A stretch of 64,000 nucleotides of DNA from Saccharopolyspora indica (GCF_027853965.1 NZ_JAQGLB010000007.1:248001-312000); one strand, 5' to 3'. Shown: positions 41,577-50,109, counted from the first letter of the stretch. Translations and numbers: made by a program. The notes: generated by a model from the sequence alone, not told the origin.

Positions 41577-43193
41577 CTAGTGCGAGATGGCCTTCTCGGC
41601 GCCTGCGCCGGTGAGGGAGCGGACCTCCATCTCGGCGTACTTGGCCTCGTTGGTCTTCTCCTTGCCGAGGACCGTGCCGAGGTAGCCGAGCAGGAAGGAC
41701 ACCGGGATCGAGATCAGGCCCGGGTTCTTCAGCGGGAACCAGGCGATGTCCAGCGACGGGAACATCGCGTCCGAGCTACCGGTCACCGCGGGCGAGAACA
41801 CGATCAGCAGGATCGTGACCGCCAGACCGCCGTAGATGCTCCACAGCGCACCGGTGGTGTTGAACCGCTTCCAGAACAGCGAGTACAGCAGCGTCGGCAG
41901 GTTCGCCGAGGCCGCCACCGCGAAGGCCAGCGCCACCAGGAACGCGACGTTCTGGCCGTTGGCCGCGATGCCGCCGAGGATGGACACGATGCCGATCACC
42001 ACCGCGGTGATCCGGGCGACCTTGACCTCCTGGTTCTTGTCGTCCACCTTGCCCTTCTTGAGCACGTTCGCGTAGATGTCGTGCGCGAACGAGGCGGACG
42101 CGGTGATCGTCAGACCGGCGACCACGGCCAGGATGGTGGCGAAGGCGACCGCGGCGATGAAGCCCAGCAGCAGCGGACCGCCGATCTCCAGCGCCAGCAG
42201 CGGCGCGGCCGAGTTCACCCCGCCGGGGGCGTCCTTGATCGTCTCCGGCCCCACCAGCGCGCCCGCGCCGTAGCCCAGGACCAGCGTGAACAGGTAGAAC
42301 AGGCCGATCAGCCAGATCGCCCAGACCACCGAGCGGCGGGCTTCCTTGGCGGTGGGCACGGTGTAGAAGCGCATCAGCACGTGCGGCAGACCGGCGGTGC
42401 CGAGCACCAGGGCGATGCCGAGCGAGACGAAGTCCAGCTTGCTGGTCTCGGTCTTGCCGTACTGCGCACCCGGGTCGAGCACGGACGGCCCGGCGACCTC
42501 GGCGGCGTGGCCGAGCAGACCGGACAGGTTGAAGCCGTACATGGCCAGCACCCACACGGTCATCACCAGCGCGCCCGCGATCAGCAGCGCGGCCTTGATG
42601 ATCTGCACCCACGTGGTGCCCTTCATGCCGCCGACCAGCACGTACACGATCATCAGCGCGCCGACGACGGCGATGACCAGGGCCTGTCCGGACTTGCTGG
42701 TGATGCCCAGCAGCAGCGCCACCAGGCCACCGGCACCGGCCATCTGGGCGAGCAGGTAGAAGAAGCTCACGGCCAGCGTGGACAGCGACGCGGCGGTGCG
42801 CACCGGACGTTCCTTCATCCGGAAGCTGAGCACGTCGCCCATCGTGTACTTGCCGGTGTTCCGCAGCAGCTCCGCGACCAGCAGCAGCGCCACCAGCCAG
42901 GCCACCAGGAAGCCGATCGAGTACAGGAAGCCGTCGTAGCCGTAGACCGCGATCGCCCCGGCGATGCCGAGGAAGGACGCGGCGGAGAGGTAGTCACCGG
43001 CGATCGCGACGCCGTTCTGCGGGCCGGTGAAGGCCCGGCCGCCGGCGTAGTAGTCGGCGGCGGTCTTCGTGTTCCGGCTGGCTCGGAACACCACGACCAT
43101 GGTGACCAGGACGAACAGCCCGAAGATGCCGATGTTGAGCCAGCTGTTCTGCGCGGTCTCGTTCTGGGCCAGCGGGGACAGTGCGGCGATCAC
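41577..43193 (-). CDS. actP: Cation/acetate-type symporter (solute:sodium symporter family)
   Basis: 538 residues with about 13 membrane segments. Family marks are DYYAGGRAFTGPQNGVAIAG, DYLSAASFLGIAGAIAVYGYDG, the sodium-site helix around GTAGLPHVLMRFYTVPTAKE, and AVAFATILAVVAGLTITASA. It matches the ActP (YjcG) branch that takes up acetate or related short monocarboxylates with a cation. The GTG overlaps the DUF485 gene stop, the usual yjcH-actP order. The structured element copy A lies directly after its stop. Confidence 0.9.
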   Translation of the reverse strand: MIAALSPLAQNETAQNSWLNIGIFGLFVLVTMVVVFRASRNTKTAADYYAGGRAFTGPQNGVAIAGDYLSAASFLGIAGAIAVYGYDGFLYSIGFLVAWLVALLLVAELLRNTGKYTMGDVLSFRMKERPVRTAASLSTLAVSFFYLLAQMAGAGGLVALLLGITSKSGQALVIAVVGALMIVYVLVGGMKGTTWVQIIKAALLIAGALVMTVWVLAMYGFNLSGLLGHAAEVAGPSVLDPGAQYGKTETSKLDFVSLGIALVLGTAGLPHVLMRFYTVPTAKEARRSVVWAIWLIGLFYLFTLVLGYGAGALVGPETIKDAPGGVNSAAPLLALEIGGPLLLGFIAAVAFATILAVVAGLTITASASFAHDIYANVLKKGKVDDKNQEVKVARITAVVIGIVSILGGIAANGQNVAFLVALAFAVAASANLPTLLYSLFWKRFNTTGALWSIYGGLAVTILLIVFSPAVTGSSDAMFPSLDIAWFPLKNPGLISIPVSFLLGYLGTVLGKEKTNEAKYAEMEVRSLTGAGAEKAISH

Positions 43194-43672
43194 TTCTCCC
43201 GGCCTCCTTCGGTGTCGTCCGCCGGGGTATCGCCCTTCTCGGCGTCATCCGCCGGGGTATCGCCCTTCTCGGCGTCATCCGCCGGGGCATCAGCCTTCTC
43301 AGCGTCATCCTTCTCGGAGGCTGCCGAGGCGTCGCCCTCGAGGGATTCGCGGATCTGCTCCGCCACCGGGTCGAGGTTGCGGTTGGCGTAGCGGACGTAC
43401 CAGGTCGTGATGCCGAAGGTGGACACGAACTGCAGCAGGCCCAGCGCGAGCCCGACGTTGATGTTGCCGACCAGCTTGATGCTCATGAAGCCGTGCGCGT
43501 AGTCGGCGAGCAGCACGTAAACCAGGTACCAGGCCAGGAACAGCGCCGAGACCGGGAAGACGAAGTTGCGCAGTTTGCGCCGCAAGGCGGTGAATTCGGG
43601 GCTGCTTTGCGCAGCTGCCCAGGTTTCGGCGTCGATACCGGACCCGGACCCGACTTGGTCCGTGGTGCTCAC
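43190..43672 (-). CDS. DUF485 membrane protein (YjcH type)
   Basis: 160 residues. SPEFTALRRKLRNFVFPVSA leads into two membrane helices (FLAWYLVYVLLADYAHGFMS and VGLALGLLQFVSTFGITTW), the DUF485 pattern found next to ActP. The C-terminal ~45 residues are a low-complexity acidic tail made of DDAEKGDTPA-like repeats encoded by a 30-bp DNA repeat. It is thought to be an accessory of the symporter. The ribosome site GGGAGG lies just before the GTG. Confidence 0.88.
   Translation of the reverse strand: MSTTDQVGSGSGIDAETWAAAQSSPEFTALRRKLRNFVFPVSALFLAWYLVYVLLADYAHGFMSIKLVGNINVGLALGLLQFVSTFGITTWYVRYANRNLDPVAEQIRESLEGDASAASEKDDAEKADAPADDAEKGDTPADDAEKGDTPADDTEGGREK
43211..43310 (-). repeat. 30-bp coding tandem repeat in the DUF485 gene
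   Basis: Three units of 30 bases (43221-43250, 43251-43280, 43281-43310) plus a partial one before them. The first two are identical; the third differs at about three positions. They encode a repeated acidic decapeptide. Near-identity suggests recent expansion and possible length variation among strains. Confidence 0.85.
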
Positions 43673-43976
43673 GGGGTCCCTCCCAGATGAAAAAGGCCCC
43701 GGCCCGGGGACACCGGGACGCGAGCCTGAATCGCTTTCAAGGCGGGAACGCTACGTAGTTCGCCCACAACTGTGAAGCCCCGGAAGGAGTACACAAGCTA
43801 ACGATCGAGTGAAGTTGATGAAGGCCAATCGCAGTCATGAAAATGCAACTTGGCAACACAATTTCACCCATTCGGACTATTGAATCCGAATGGTTCAGAC
43901 AACATCTCACGTAAAGTGACGAAATTTCTGCACAAAACCCGACGAACGGACTAAGCAATCCGAGGAAGCATCACGC
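43673..43976 (-). promoter_or_regulatory. Leader and promoter region of the DUF485-actP operon
   Basis: About 300 bases, less GC-rich than the genes. It contains a perfect inverted repeat CATTCGGA-n8-TCCGAATG (43869-43892), a candidate operator. Close to the start, reading on the minus strand, CCCCG-ggc-CGGGG is followed by GCC and five Ts (43709 down to 43690), a rare U-tract terminator-like structure about 18 bases before the GTG. This could be an attenuator in the 5' leader. No coding frame is convincing. Confidence 0.45.
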
Positions 43977-45752
43977 TCAGCGCTGGTGCCGACCCCGGGA
44001 CTCGGGCTGGTCAGCGGTCTCCGCGACCGGTTTCTGGTCCAGGAATCCGAGCCGGTCCGGCGCGTGCAGCCGCAGCATCACGCGCCCCACCCCGGCGGGC
44101 ACCCTGGCCCTGGTCGCCCGGCTGACCACCACGGCGACCGCGAAGGCGACCGGCACCGTGACCAGCGCGGGCTGCCCGATCAACGTCGCCCACCAGGTCT
44201 CCCCGCGCCCCGCGAAGTACGCGAGCAGCGCGGCGACCAGCACCAGGCCGCCGCCGGCCACCATGCCGCTGGCCGCGCCCGCCGCGGTGAGCCCGCGCCA
44301 CCAGATCCCGAGCACCAGCACCGGGCAGAACGTCGAAGCGGCCATCGCGAACGCCAGCCCCACGCTGCGCGCGATGTCGTGGCTGTCCGCCAGCAGCGCC
44401 AGCACCGCGGGCACCAGGCAGGCCAGCACCGCCAGCAGCCGGAAGTCGAGCGAGCGCCCGCGCAGCACGTCCCGCGAGGACAGCACCCCGGCCAGGCTCA
44501 CCACCAGCCCGGACGAGGTGGACAGGAACGCGGCGAACGCCCCGGCCGCGGTGATCGACGCGAGCAGCCCGCCCGCCCAGTTGCCACCCAGCATCTCGTT
44601 CGGCAGCAGCAGGACCGCCGCATCGGTCTCACCGGTGACCAGCAGCTGCGGCGCGTACATCCGGGACAGCAGCCCGAAGATCGTCGGGAACAGGTAGAAG
44701 GCCCCGAGCATCGCCACCACGTACAGCGTGGTGCGGCGGACCGCCGTGCCGCTCGGGTTGGTGTAGAAGCGGGCCAGCACGTGCGGCAGGCCCATGGTGC
44801 CCAGGAAGGTCGCGACGAGCACCGAATACGTCTCCAGCAGCCCGACCGCCCCGTCGCGCTGCGGCCGCAGCCAGGTGGCGTTGTCCGGTTCCGCGTCCGA
44901 CACCACCGGCACCGGCGCCCCGGCCGGGAACCGCAGCTCGCTGCCCGCGCGCAGGGTGTGCTCGCCCGGCTGCAGGTAGAGCGTGCCGTGCTGGTCGGCC
45001 AGCCACACCGGCTCGCGAACGGTCAGCCGCACGTCGGTGTCGACGCTGACCGCGGTGTCGATCGGGAAGACCGGCGGCACCGGGGCGTCCAGCGCCTGCC
45101 GCTGCGCGCCGCCCAGGAACACGATGAACAGCGCGAAGGCCGGCACCGTGATCGCGAACAGCTTCACCCAGTACTGGAACGCCTGCACCAGCGTGACCGC
45201 GCGCAGCACCCCGGTGGCGACCGTGCCCAGCACGATCACCGCGACCACGAGGATCCCCGCCCAGTAGGGGCAGCCGACGATCGCGGCCAACGTCATCCCG
45301 GCGGCCTGCAGCTGCGGCACCAGGTACAACCAGCCGATCAGCACCACGAGCGCGGTGCACAGCGAGCGCAGCCGCAGCGAATCCAGCCGCGCCTCCGCGA
45401 AGTCCGGCAGCGTGAAGGCGCCCGAGCGGCGCATCGGCGCGGCCACGAACAGCATCAGCGCCAGATATCCGGCGGCGAAGCCGATCGGGTACCAGAGGGC
45501 GTCCACGCCGTCCTTCAGCACCAGCCCGGCGACGCCCAGGAAGGAGGCGGCCGACAGGTACTCGCCGGAGATCGCCGCGGCGTTGTGCTCCTCGCGGACC
45601 TCCCGCCGCGCGGCGGAGAAGTCCGTCGTGGTGCGCGCCGACCGGGAGCCCCAGATCCCGATGGCGAAGGTCGCCGCGACGATCAGCACGACGCCGACCA
45701 CGGACCAGGCGTTGGCGGCCACCGCACCGAAGTCGTCGCTCATCGGCGTCAT
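43977..45752 (-). CDS. Second solute:sodium symporter, with a large extracytoplasmic insert
   Basis: 591 residues from ATG 45752. It shares with actP the EYLSAASFLGVAGLVLKDGV and GTMGLPHVLARFYTNPSGTA blocks and ~13 helices. Between helices six and seven lies an insert of about 80 residues (PIDTAVSVDTDVRLTVREPV ... PGEHTLRAGSELRFPAG) predicted to be beta-rich and outside the membrane. Substrate is probably another short carboxylate (inference). The start overlaps the small membrane protein gene (ATGA), repeating the DUF485-symporter arrangement. Confidence 0.87.
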   Translation of the reverse strand: MTPMSDDFGAVAANAWSVVGVVLIVAATFAIGIWGSRSARTTTDFSAARREVREEHNAAAISGEYLSAASFLGVAGLVLKDGVDALWYPIGFAAGYLALMLFVAAPMRRSGAFTLPDFAEARLDSLRLRSLCTALVVLIGWLYLVPQLQAAGMTLAAIVGCPYWAGILVVAVIVLGTVATGVLRAVTLVQAFQYWVKLFAITVPAFALFIVFLGGAQRQALDAPVPPVFPIDTAVSVDTDVRLTVREPVWLADQHGTLYLQPGEHTLRAGSELRFPAGAPVPVVSDAEPDNATWLRPQRDGAVGLLETYSVLVATFLGTMGLPHVLARFYTNPSGTAVRRTTLYVVAMLGAFYLFPTIFGLLSRMYAPQLLVTGETDAAVLLLPNEMLGGNWAGGLLASITAAGAFAAFLSTSSGLVVSLAGVLSSRDVLRGRSLDFRLLAVLACLVPAVLALLADSHDIARSVGLAFAMAASTFCPVLVLGIWWRGLTAAGAASGMVAGGGLVLVAALLAYFAGRGETWWATLIGQPALVTVPVAFAVAVVVSRATRARVPAGVGRVMLRLHAPDRLGFLDQKPVAETADQPESRGRHQR

Positions 45753-46156
45753 TTCTCGACCATGTCCAGGAAATCGCGCTCGTGCCGCTCCGCCCGCCGG
45801 GTGCAGAGGTAGCCGATCAGCACCAGGAACGGGTAGATCAGCACGCCCAGCAGCAGCCACGGCAACCGGACGCCCAGCACCTCCAGATCGCCGATCGACG
45901 GCACCGCCCAGAACAGCACCGGGAGCCCGAACAGCACCGCGACCACGACGCCGGTCAGCACCAGCGCGCTGCGCAGCTGCGCCTTGACCAGGCTGGTGAC
46001 CAGCACCTCGCCGACGCTGTTCTGCTCCTCCAGCTCCATGATGGTGCGCGCGACCTGGCGGGTCCGGCGCCGGTCGGCGAGCACCACGCGCTTGCGGCGC
46101 GGGCGGGGTGCGACCTCGCCGAGCCTGCCGCGGATGTCGAAGCCCTCCGGACTCAT
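45749..46156 (-). CDS. Small two-helix membrane protein, partner of the second symporter
   Basis: 135 residues: a basic cytoplasmic N-terminus (RPRRKRVVLADRRRTRQ), two membrane helices (LVLTGVVVAVLFGLPVLFW and LPWLLLGVLIYPFLVLIGYL) and a charged tail. It occupies the DUF485 position before a symporter and overlaps it by four bases, but its sequence differs from the DUF485 protein at 43190. Likely an accessory subunit. Confidence 0.75.
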   Translation of the reverse strand: MSPEGFDIRGRLGEVAPRPRRKRVVLADRRRTRQVARTIMELEEQNSVGEVLVTSLVKAQLRSALVLTGVVVAVLFGLPVLFWAVPSIGDLEVLGVRLPWLLLGVLIYPFLVLIGYLCTRRAERHERDFLDMVEK

Positions 46157-46248
46157 CCGGCCGAACCGCGGATCACTGCGCTTATTCCATCCTGGTCAGC
46201 CACCGCCGCCGCGGTGACCCAGCGACCACGTGCACACGAGCTGTCGCC

Positions 46249-46428
46249 AAGCGCCGTCAGGCGCTTTCGGGCCCACCCTCGCAGCTCGCACCGCCGCGGG
46301 TTCTCAGCGTTCGCCTGGTGAGGACGGCCCAGCCGCCGTGTATTGGCATACATAAAGCCGGGCACCCGCAGTCCAGGCGGGCGCTGAGGTTCCGCTACCC
46401 GCGCCGCCACGCAAGACGAGCCTGGAAA
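46249..46428 (-). repeat. Structured 3' element, copy B (~180 bp)
   Basis: It ends two bases from the LytTR regulator stop at 46431. Hairpin AAGCGCC-gtca-GGCGCTT; main stem TCAGCGTTCGCCTGG (46304-46318) with CCAGGCGGGCGCTGA (46373-46387), two G-T pairs; inner TGTAT/ATACA loop hairpin; tail GAGCCTGGAAA. The inner CCCAGC/GCCGGG stem differs from copies A and C. Same orientation relative to the adjoining gene as A and C. Confidence 0.75.
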
Positions 46429-46430
46429 CC

Positions 46431-47261
46431 TCATTGCTGGCCCCAGTTCTGCCGCGGTGCCCGGACGAGCCGGTCCTTGAGCTCGCGGGTGTGCCGCCTG
46501 CTGACGGGCAGCTCCTTGGGCTGGCCGCCGCCGAGCACCACCGAGTACCCGGACGAGGACATCCGGAGCTCGGTGACCAGCGACAACGACACCAGGAAGG
46601 AGCGGTGGATGCGCAGGAAACCGGCCTCGGCCCAGCGCTCTTCCAGCTGCGCCAGGGGGATTCGCACCAGGTGCGAGCCGTCGGTGGTGTGCAGGCGCGC
46701 GTAGTCGCCCTGCGCTTCGACCCACCGGACGTCCTTGCGCGGGATCATCCGCGTGGTGCCCGCCAGCTCGACCGGGATGACCTCTTCGTCGTCCGGTGCC
46801 GGGGCTTCCAGCGCGCGGGGCCCCTTGGCCGCTTGCAGCTTGTTCTTCTCGATCGTGCGCAGCGCGCGGTCGATCCGCTCGGCGTTCGCCGGTTTCATGA
46901 TGTAGTCCAGCGCGCCGACCTCGAAGGCTTCGAGGGCGTTCTCCTCGTGCCCGGTGATGAACACCAGGGCGGGCGGATTGCGGAACGCGGTGAGCACCCG
47001 CGCCAGCTCCATCCCGCTGAGGCCCGGCATGGACACGTCCGCGAACACGGCATCCACAATGGACTCGTCCGCGTCGCGCTGGCCGAACAGGTCGGGATCG
47101 TCGCTGCGGAGCAGGCGCAGCGCCTCGGCGGCGTCGGAGGCCGTCAGCACCCGCCCGACCCTGGGATTGCTGCCGAGCCGGTACTTCATCTCGTCCAGCC
47201 CGGCCATCTCGTCGTCAACGGCCAGGACGACGAGGCCTGCGGGGTTCTCTCGTGTACTCAC
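46431..47261 (-). CDS. LytTR-family response regulator
   Basis: 276 residues from GTG 47261. The receiver domain has DDE at 16-18 and phospho-acceptor Asp75 (AVFADVSMPGLSGME), plus DYIMKPAN. The C-terminal ~100 residues form a LytTR DNA-binding domain (RMIPRKDVRWVEAQGDYARL, GFLRIHRSFLVSLS). A LytS-type kinase lies two genes upstream on the same strand, the natural partner. Close location to two symporters suggests control of carboxylate uptake, as in BtsSR/YpdAB-type systems (inference). Confidence 0.92.
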   Translation of the reverse strand: MSTRENPAGLVVLAVDDEMAGLDEMKYRLGSNPRVGRVLTASDAAEALRLLRSDDPDLFGQRDADESIVDAVFADVSMPGLSGMELARVLTAFRNPPALVFITGHEENALEAFEVGALDYIMKPANAERIDRALRTIEKNKLQAAKGPRALEAPAPDDEEVIPVELAGTTRMIPRKDVRWVEAQGDYARLHTTDGSHLVRIPLAQLEERWAEAGFLRIHRSFLVSLSLVTELRMSSSGYSVVLGGGQPKELPVSRRHTRELKDRLVRAPRQNWGQQ

Positions 47262-47589
47262 TGCACGCCATATCCTGCCGTCGCATCCCACTCGCCCCGA
47301 GTGAGTCCAGTCACGCCTTGCCAACAAAGCTAATTGCTAACGGAGCGCGGTGGTTCTCAGGGGGCTTACCACGAAATTCCCCCCTCGGCGCAACGGTTCT
47401 TCGCCCGTTCAGCCCAAGAACTGCGGCCGAACGAGTGACAACCAAAGCAGGTACGTCGACGCAGAGCGACGACCATGATCACGGTCCGTCCGGGCACGCC
47501 GAGAACGACCGCAGTGTCGATCGACGCTGCGGTCGATCACGTTCCGGGATCACCTTTCCAACTGGAACCGTGACATCACCTCGTCGTTG
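47262..47589. other. Intergenic region upstream of the LytTR gene
   Basis: Between the LytTR start and the element copy C. It holds an inverted repeat GACCGCAG-n12-CTGCGGTC (47507-47534) and repeated GATCAC words around it, candidates for regulator binding. No open frame with a ribosome site is convincing. Confidence 0.4.
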
Positions 47590-47766
47590 AAGCGGCGCAG
47601 CCGCTTAGCCCACCCTCGGCGCTTGCACCGCCGCGGGTTCTCAGCGTTCGCCTGGCGAGGACAGCCCGTTCGCCGTGTATCGGACATGCATAAGAACGGG
47701 ATCCCGCAGCCAGGCGGGCGCTGAGGTTCCGCCACCCGCACCGCCACGCAAAACGAGCCTGGAAAA
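47590..47766 (-). repeat. Structured 3' element, copy C (~177 bp)
   Basis: It starts six bases past the SppA-like stop on the minus strand. Hairpin AAGCGGC-gca-GCCGCTT; main stem TCAGCGTTCGCCTGGC (47641-47656) with GCCAGGCGGGCGCTGA (47709-47724); inner CCCGTTC/GAACGGG; tail GAGCCTGGAAAA. Identical to copy A over the inner CCCGTTCGCCGTGTAT block apart from scattered changes. Confidence 0.75.
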
Positions 47767-47772
47767 CCGTAT

Positions 47773-48678
47773 TCAGAGCCCGAAGCGGTTCCACATGGCG
47801 CGGTGCTCCAGTGCCTCCACAGTGGACAGCACCGCGTCCGCCGGGGAGCCGCCGAGGCGGACCGACGAGGACATGCCGAGCCGGGCCAGCAGCGGCTTGC
47901 GCTGCTCGACGATGTGCAGGTGGGCGTCCGGGAACTTCTCCTTGACGATCTCGCGCAGCGAGCCGACGCCGTCCACCAGACCGAGCTCCGCGGCCTTCGC
48001 GCCGGTCCACACCTCGCCGGAGAACAGGTCGTCGTCGCTGCTCTTCAGCTTGCTGCCGCGACGCTTGCGCACCCAGTCCGTGAACTGCTCGTGCAGCTCG
48101 CCCTGCAGGCCGCGCAGCCACTGCACGTCCTCCTCCTTCTCCGGGCGGAACGGGTCCAGCCGCACCTTGTGCTCGCCCGCGGTGTACACCCGGCGCTCCA
48201 CGCCCAGCTTCTCGATCAGCCCGGTGAGCCCGAAGCTCGCGCTGACCACGCCGACGGATCCCACGATCGACGTCGGGTGCGCGTAGATCTCGTCGGCCGC
48301 GCAGGCCAGCCAGTACCCGCCGGAGGCCGCGACGTCCTCGCAGTAGGCCAGCACCGGCACGTCCTTCTCCGCGGCCAGCTCCCGGATCCGGTCCGCCACC
48401 AGCGCCGACTGGGTCGGCGCACCGCCCGGCGAGTTGACCGCCAGGACCACCCCGGCGAGTCGGTCGTGGCCGAACGCGCGGGTCAGCGCCGACTCCGCGG
48501 TCTGGGTCGAGATCGTCGGCCGACTCATCGGCGACGGGGTCGAGGTGATGACACCGTGCAGCTTCACGACCGCCACCACCGGTCCGCGCTCGGCTCGCTC
48601 GGCGAGCTTGCCGGGCAGCTTCGCGGACAACTTGCCGGACAACAGGTCGGTGAACTTCTGCGGCGCCTTCTCGGTCAT
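47773..48678 (-). CDS. S49-family (SppA/SohB-like) signal peptide peptidase
   Basis: 301 residues, single catalytic domain. The serine-lysine dyad is visible: Ser119 in DVAASGGYWLACAADEI and Lys171 in AGEHKVRLDPF; upstream NSPGGAP supplies the oxyanion region. Unlike E. coli SppA, no clear transmembrane anchor is present and the chain is half-length, as in SohB-like and archaeal-type enzymes that form an octameric ring. It would digest leftover signal peptides or misfolded membrane proteins. It sits between the kinase and regulator genes, ten bases after lytS. Confidence 0.9.
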   Translation of the reverse strand: MTEKAPQKFTDLLSGKLSAKLPGKLAERAERGPVVAVVKLHGVITSTPSPMSRPTISTQTAESALTRAFGHDRLAGVVLAVNSPGGAPTQSALVADRIRELAAEKDVPVLAYCEDVAASGGYWLACAADEIYAHPTSIVGSVGVVSASFGLTGLIEKLGVERRVYTAGEHKVRLDPFRPEKEEDVQWLRGLQGELHEQFTDWVRKRRGSKLKSSDDDLFSGEVWTGAKAAELGLVDGVGSLREIVKEKFPDAHLHIVEQRKPLLARLGMSSSVRLGGSPADAVLSTVEALEHRAMWNRFGL

Positions 48679-48687
48679 ACCCCGACG

Positions 48688-49965
48688 TTACCGGCTCACC
48701 GCCGGCCCGGCCGCCAACCCGATGCCCGTTTCGTCGTAAGCCGGCGGCGGCAGCGGGCGCACGCCCGGCGCGAACTTCGGCACCCGCATGATGACCTTCA
48801 TGCCCGCGCCCTGCTCGGTCTCCACCACCAGGCCGTAGTCGTTGCCGAAGGTCGCCCGCATCCGGTTGTTGATGTTGCCGAGGCCGACGTGCGCGCCGGT
48901 CAGGTGCGCGTTGGCCAGCTCGGCGTCGAGCCGCTCCGGGTCCATCCCGATGCCGTCGTCGTCCACGCTGATCAACGCCTCGGTCCCGTTGTCCTCGGCG
49001 GTCACCGACACGGTGCCGCCGCCCGGCTTGTTCGCCAGGCCGTGCCGGACGGCGTTCTCCACCAGCGGTTGCAGCGCCAGGAACGGCACCACCACCGGCA
49101 GCACCTCCGGCGCGATCTTGAGCTGGATCTTCAGCCGGTCGGGGCCGAACCGGGCGCTCTCCAGGATCAGGTAGCGGTCGATGTTGCGGATCTCGTCGGC
49201 CAGCGTGGTGTAGAGCCCGCTGGTGCGGAACGAGTAGCGGGTGAAGTCGGCGAACTCCTGCAGCAGGTCCCGCGCGTGCTCCGGGTCGGTGCGGATCAGC
49301 GAGCCGATGGTGTTCAGCGCGTTGTAGATGAAGTGCGGCGAGATCTGCGCCCGCAGCGCGCGCACCTCGGCCTGCGCCAGCCGCTCCTTGGACTCTTGCA
49401 GCTCGGCGAGCTCCAGCGGGGTCGACACGTGGTTGGCGACCTCGGCGGCGGCTCGCAGCAGGCGCTTGCGGTCGCCACCGGCGATCACCGCCAGCGCGCC
49501 GCGGGTCTCGTCCTCCACCTCCAGCGGCACCACGACGGCGTGCCGCATCGGGCACGGCCGGTGCTCGCAGGTCACGTCGCCGTGGTCGAGGAACTCGCGC
49601 TTGCCGGTGCGCAGCACCTGCTCGATCTTGGTGCGCAGGTCGGCGTAGTGGTGGTTGGCCTCGCCGTCCCAGCTCAGCAGCGTGCCGTCGGCGTCCACGA
49701 TGCCCACCGCCACGCACGCCAGCAGCTCGCGCAGGTGCGGCGCGGCCTTGTCCGCCGACGCCGGGGTCAGGCCCGCGCGCAGGTGCGGCGCCGCGCTCGT
49801 CACGCGGTGCAACGCAGCCAGCGTCGCGTCCTCCACCGAGGTGCTCACCCGACGCGCCCGGCACAGCAGGACGAACATGCCGAGCACGGCGAGCGCCGCG
49901 AGCGTGGTCAGCACCGTCCGCTCAGTCAACAACTCCGCCACAACATCAATCTGCCCGATGCGCAC
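48688..49965 (-). CDS. LytS-type sensor histidine kinase
   Basis: 425 residues from GTG 49965. One membrane helix near 17-35 (VLTTLAALAVLGMFVLL), a GAF-like domain at about 75-180 containing VTCEHRPCPMRHAVVVPLEV with a Cys pair, then the His_kinase block RAQISPHFIYNALNTIGSL (His211) and a C-terminal ATPase domain with LQPLVENAVRHGL and DDGIGM. It fits LytS/YehU-type kinases. Likely partner of the LytTR regulator beyond the SppA gene. The CxxxxC motif in the GAF domain may sense redox or metal. Confidence 0.9.
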   Translation of the reverse strand: MRIGQIDVVAELLTERTVLTTLAALAVLGMFVLLCRARRVSTSVEDATLAALHRVTSAAPHLRAGLTPASADKAAPHLRELLACVAVGIVDADGTLLSWDGEANHHYADLRTKIEQVLRTGKREFLDHGDVTCEHRPCPMRHAVVVPLEVEDETRGALAVIAGGDRKRLLRAAAEVANHVSTPLELAELQESKERLAQAEVRALRAQISPHFIYNALNTIGSLIRTDPEHARDLLQEFADFTRYSFRTSGLYTTLADEIRNIDRYLILESARFGPDRLKIQLKIAPEVLPVVVPFLALQPLVENAVRHGLANKPGGGTVSVTAEDNGTEALISVDDDGIGMDPERLDAELANAHLTGAHVGLGNINNRMRATFGNDYGLVVETEQGAGMKVIMRVPKFAPGVRPLPPPAYDETGIGLAAGPAVSR

Positions 49966-50070
49966 ACTAGGAATCAAGACAGCTACGCTCAGTGCACGCT
50001 TTCCATCGGTAAGCGGTACCTCACTCTTCCGTTCAGCGGTATGGACCAGTTCGACCTGCGGCTATTCGGC

Positions 50071-50109
50071 TGTGCACAACCGCCGGAATCATCCACAACC
50101 TGTGGACAA
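50071..50109. promoter_or_regulatory. DnaA-box-like inverted pair upstream of lytS
   Basis: TCATCCACA (50089-50097) and, three bases on, TGTGGACAA (50101-50109, complement TTGTCCACA) form two head-to-head matches to the actinobacterial DnaA box (YYNTCCACA). A third near-match, TGTGCACAA, is at 50071-50079. The site is about 105-145 bases upstream of the lytS start. Confidence 0.45.

Noticed and set aside
43221..43310. 30-bp repeats as a CRISPR array
   Set aside because: The units are contiguous with no spacers and are in frame within a membrane protein gene.
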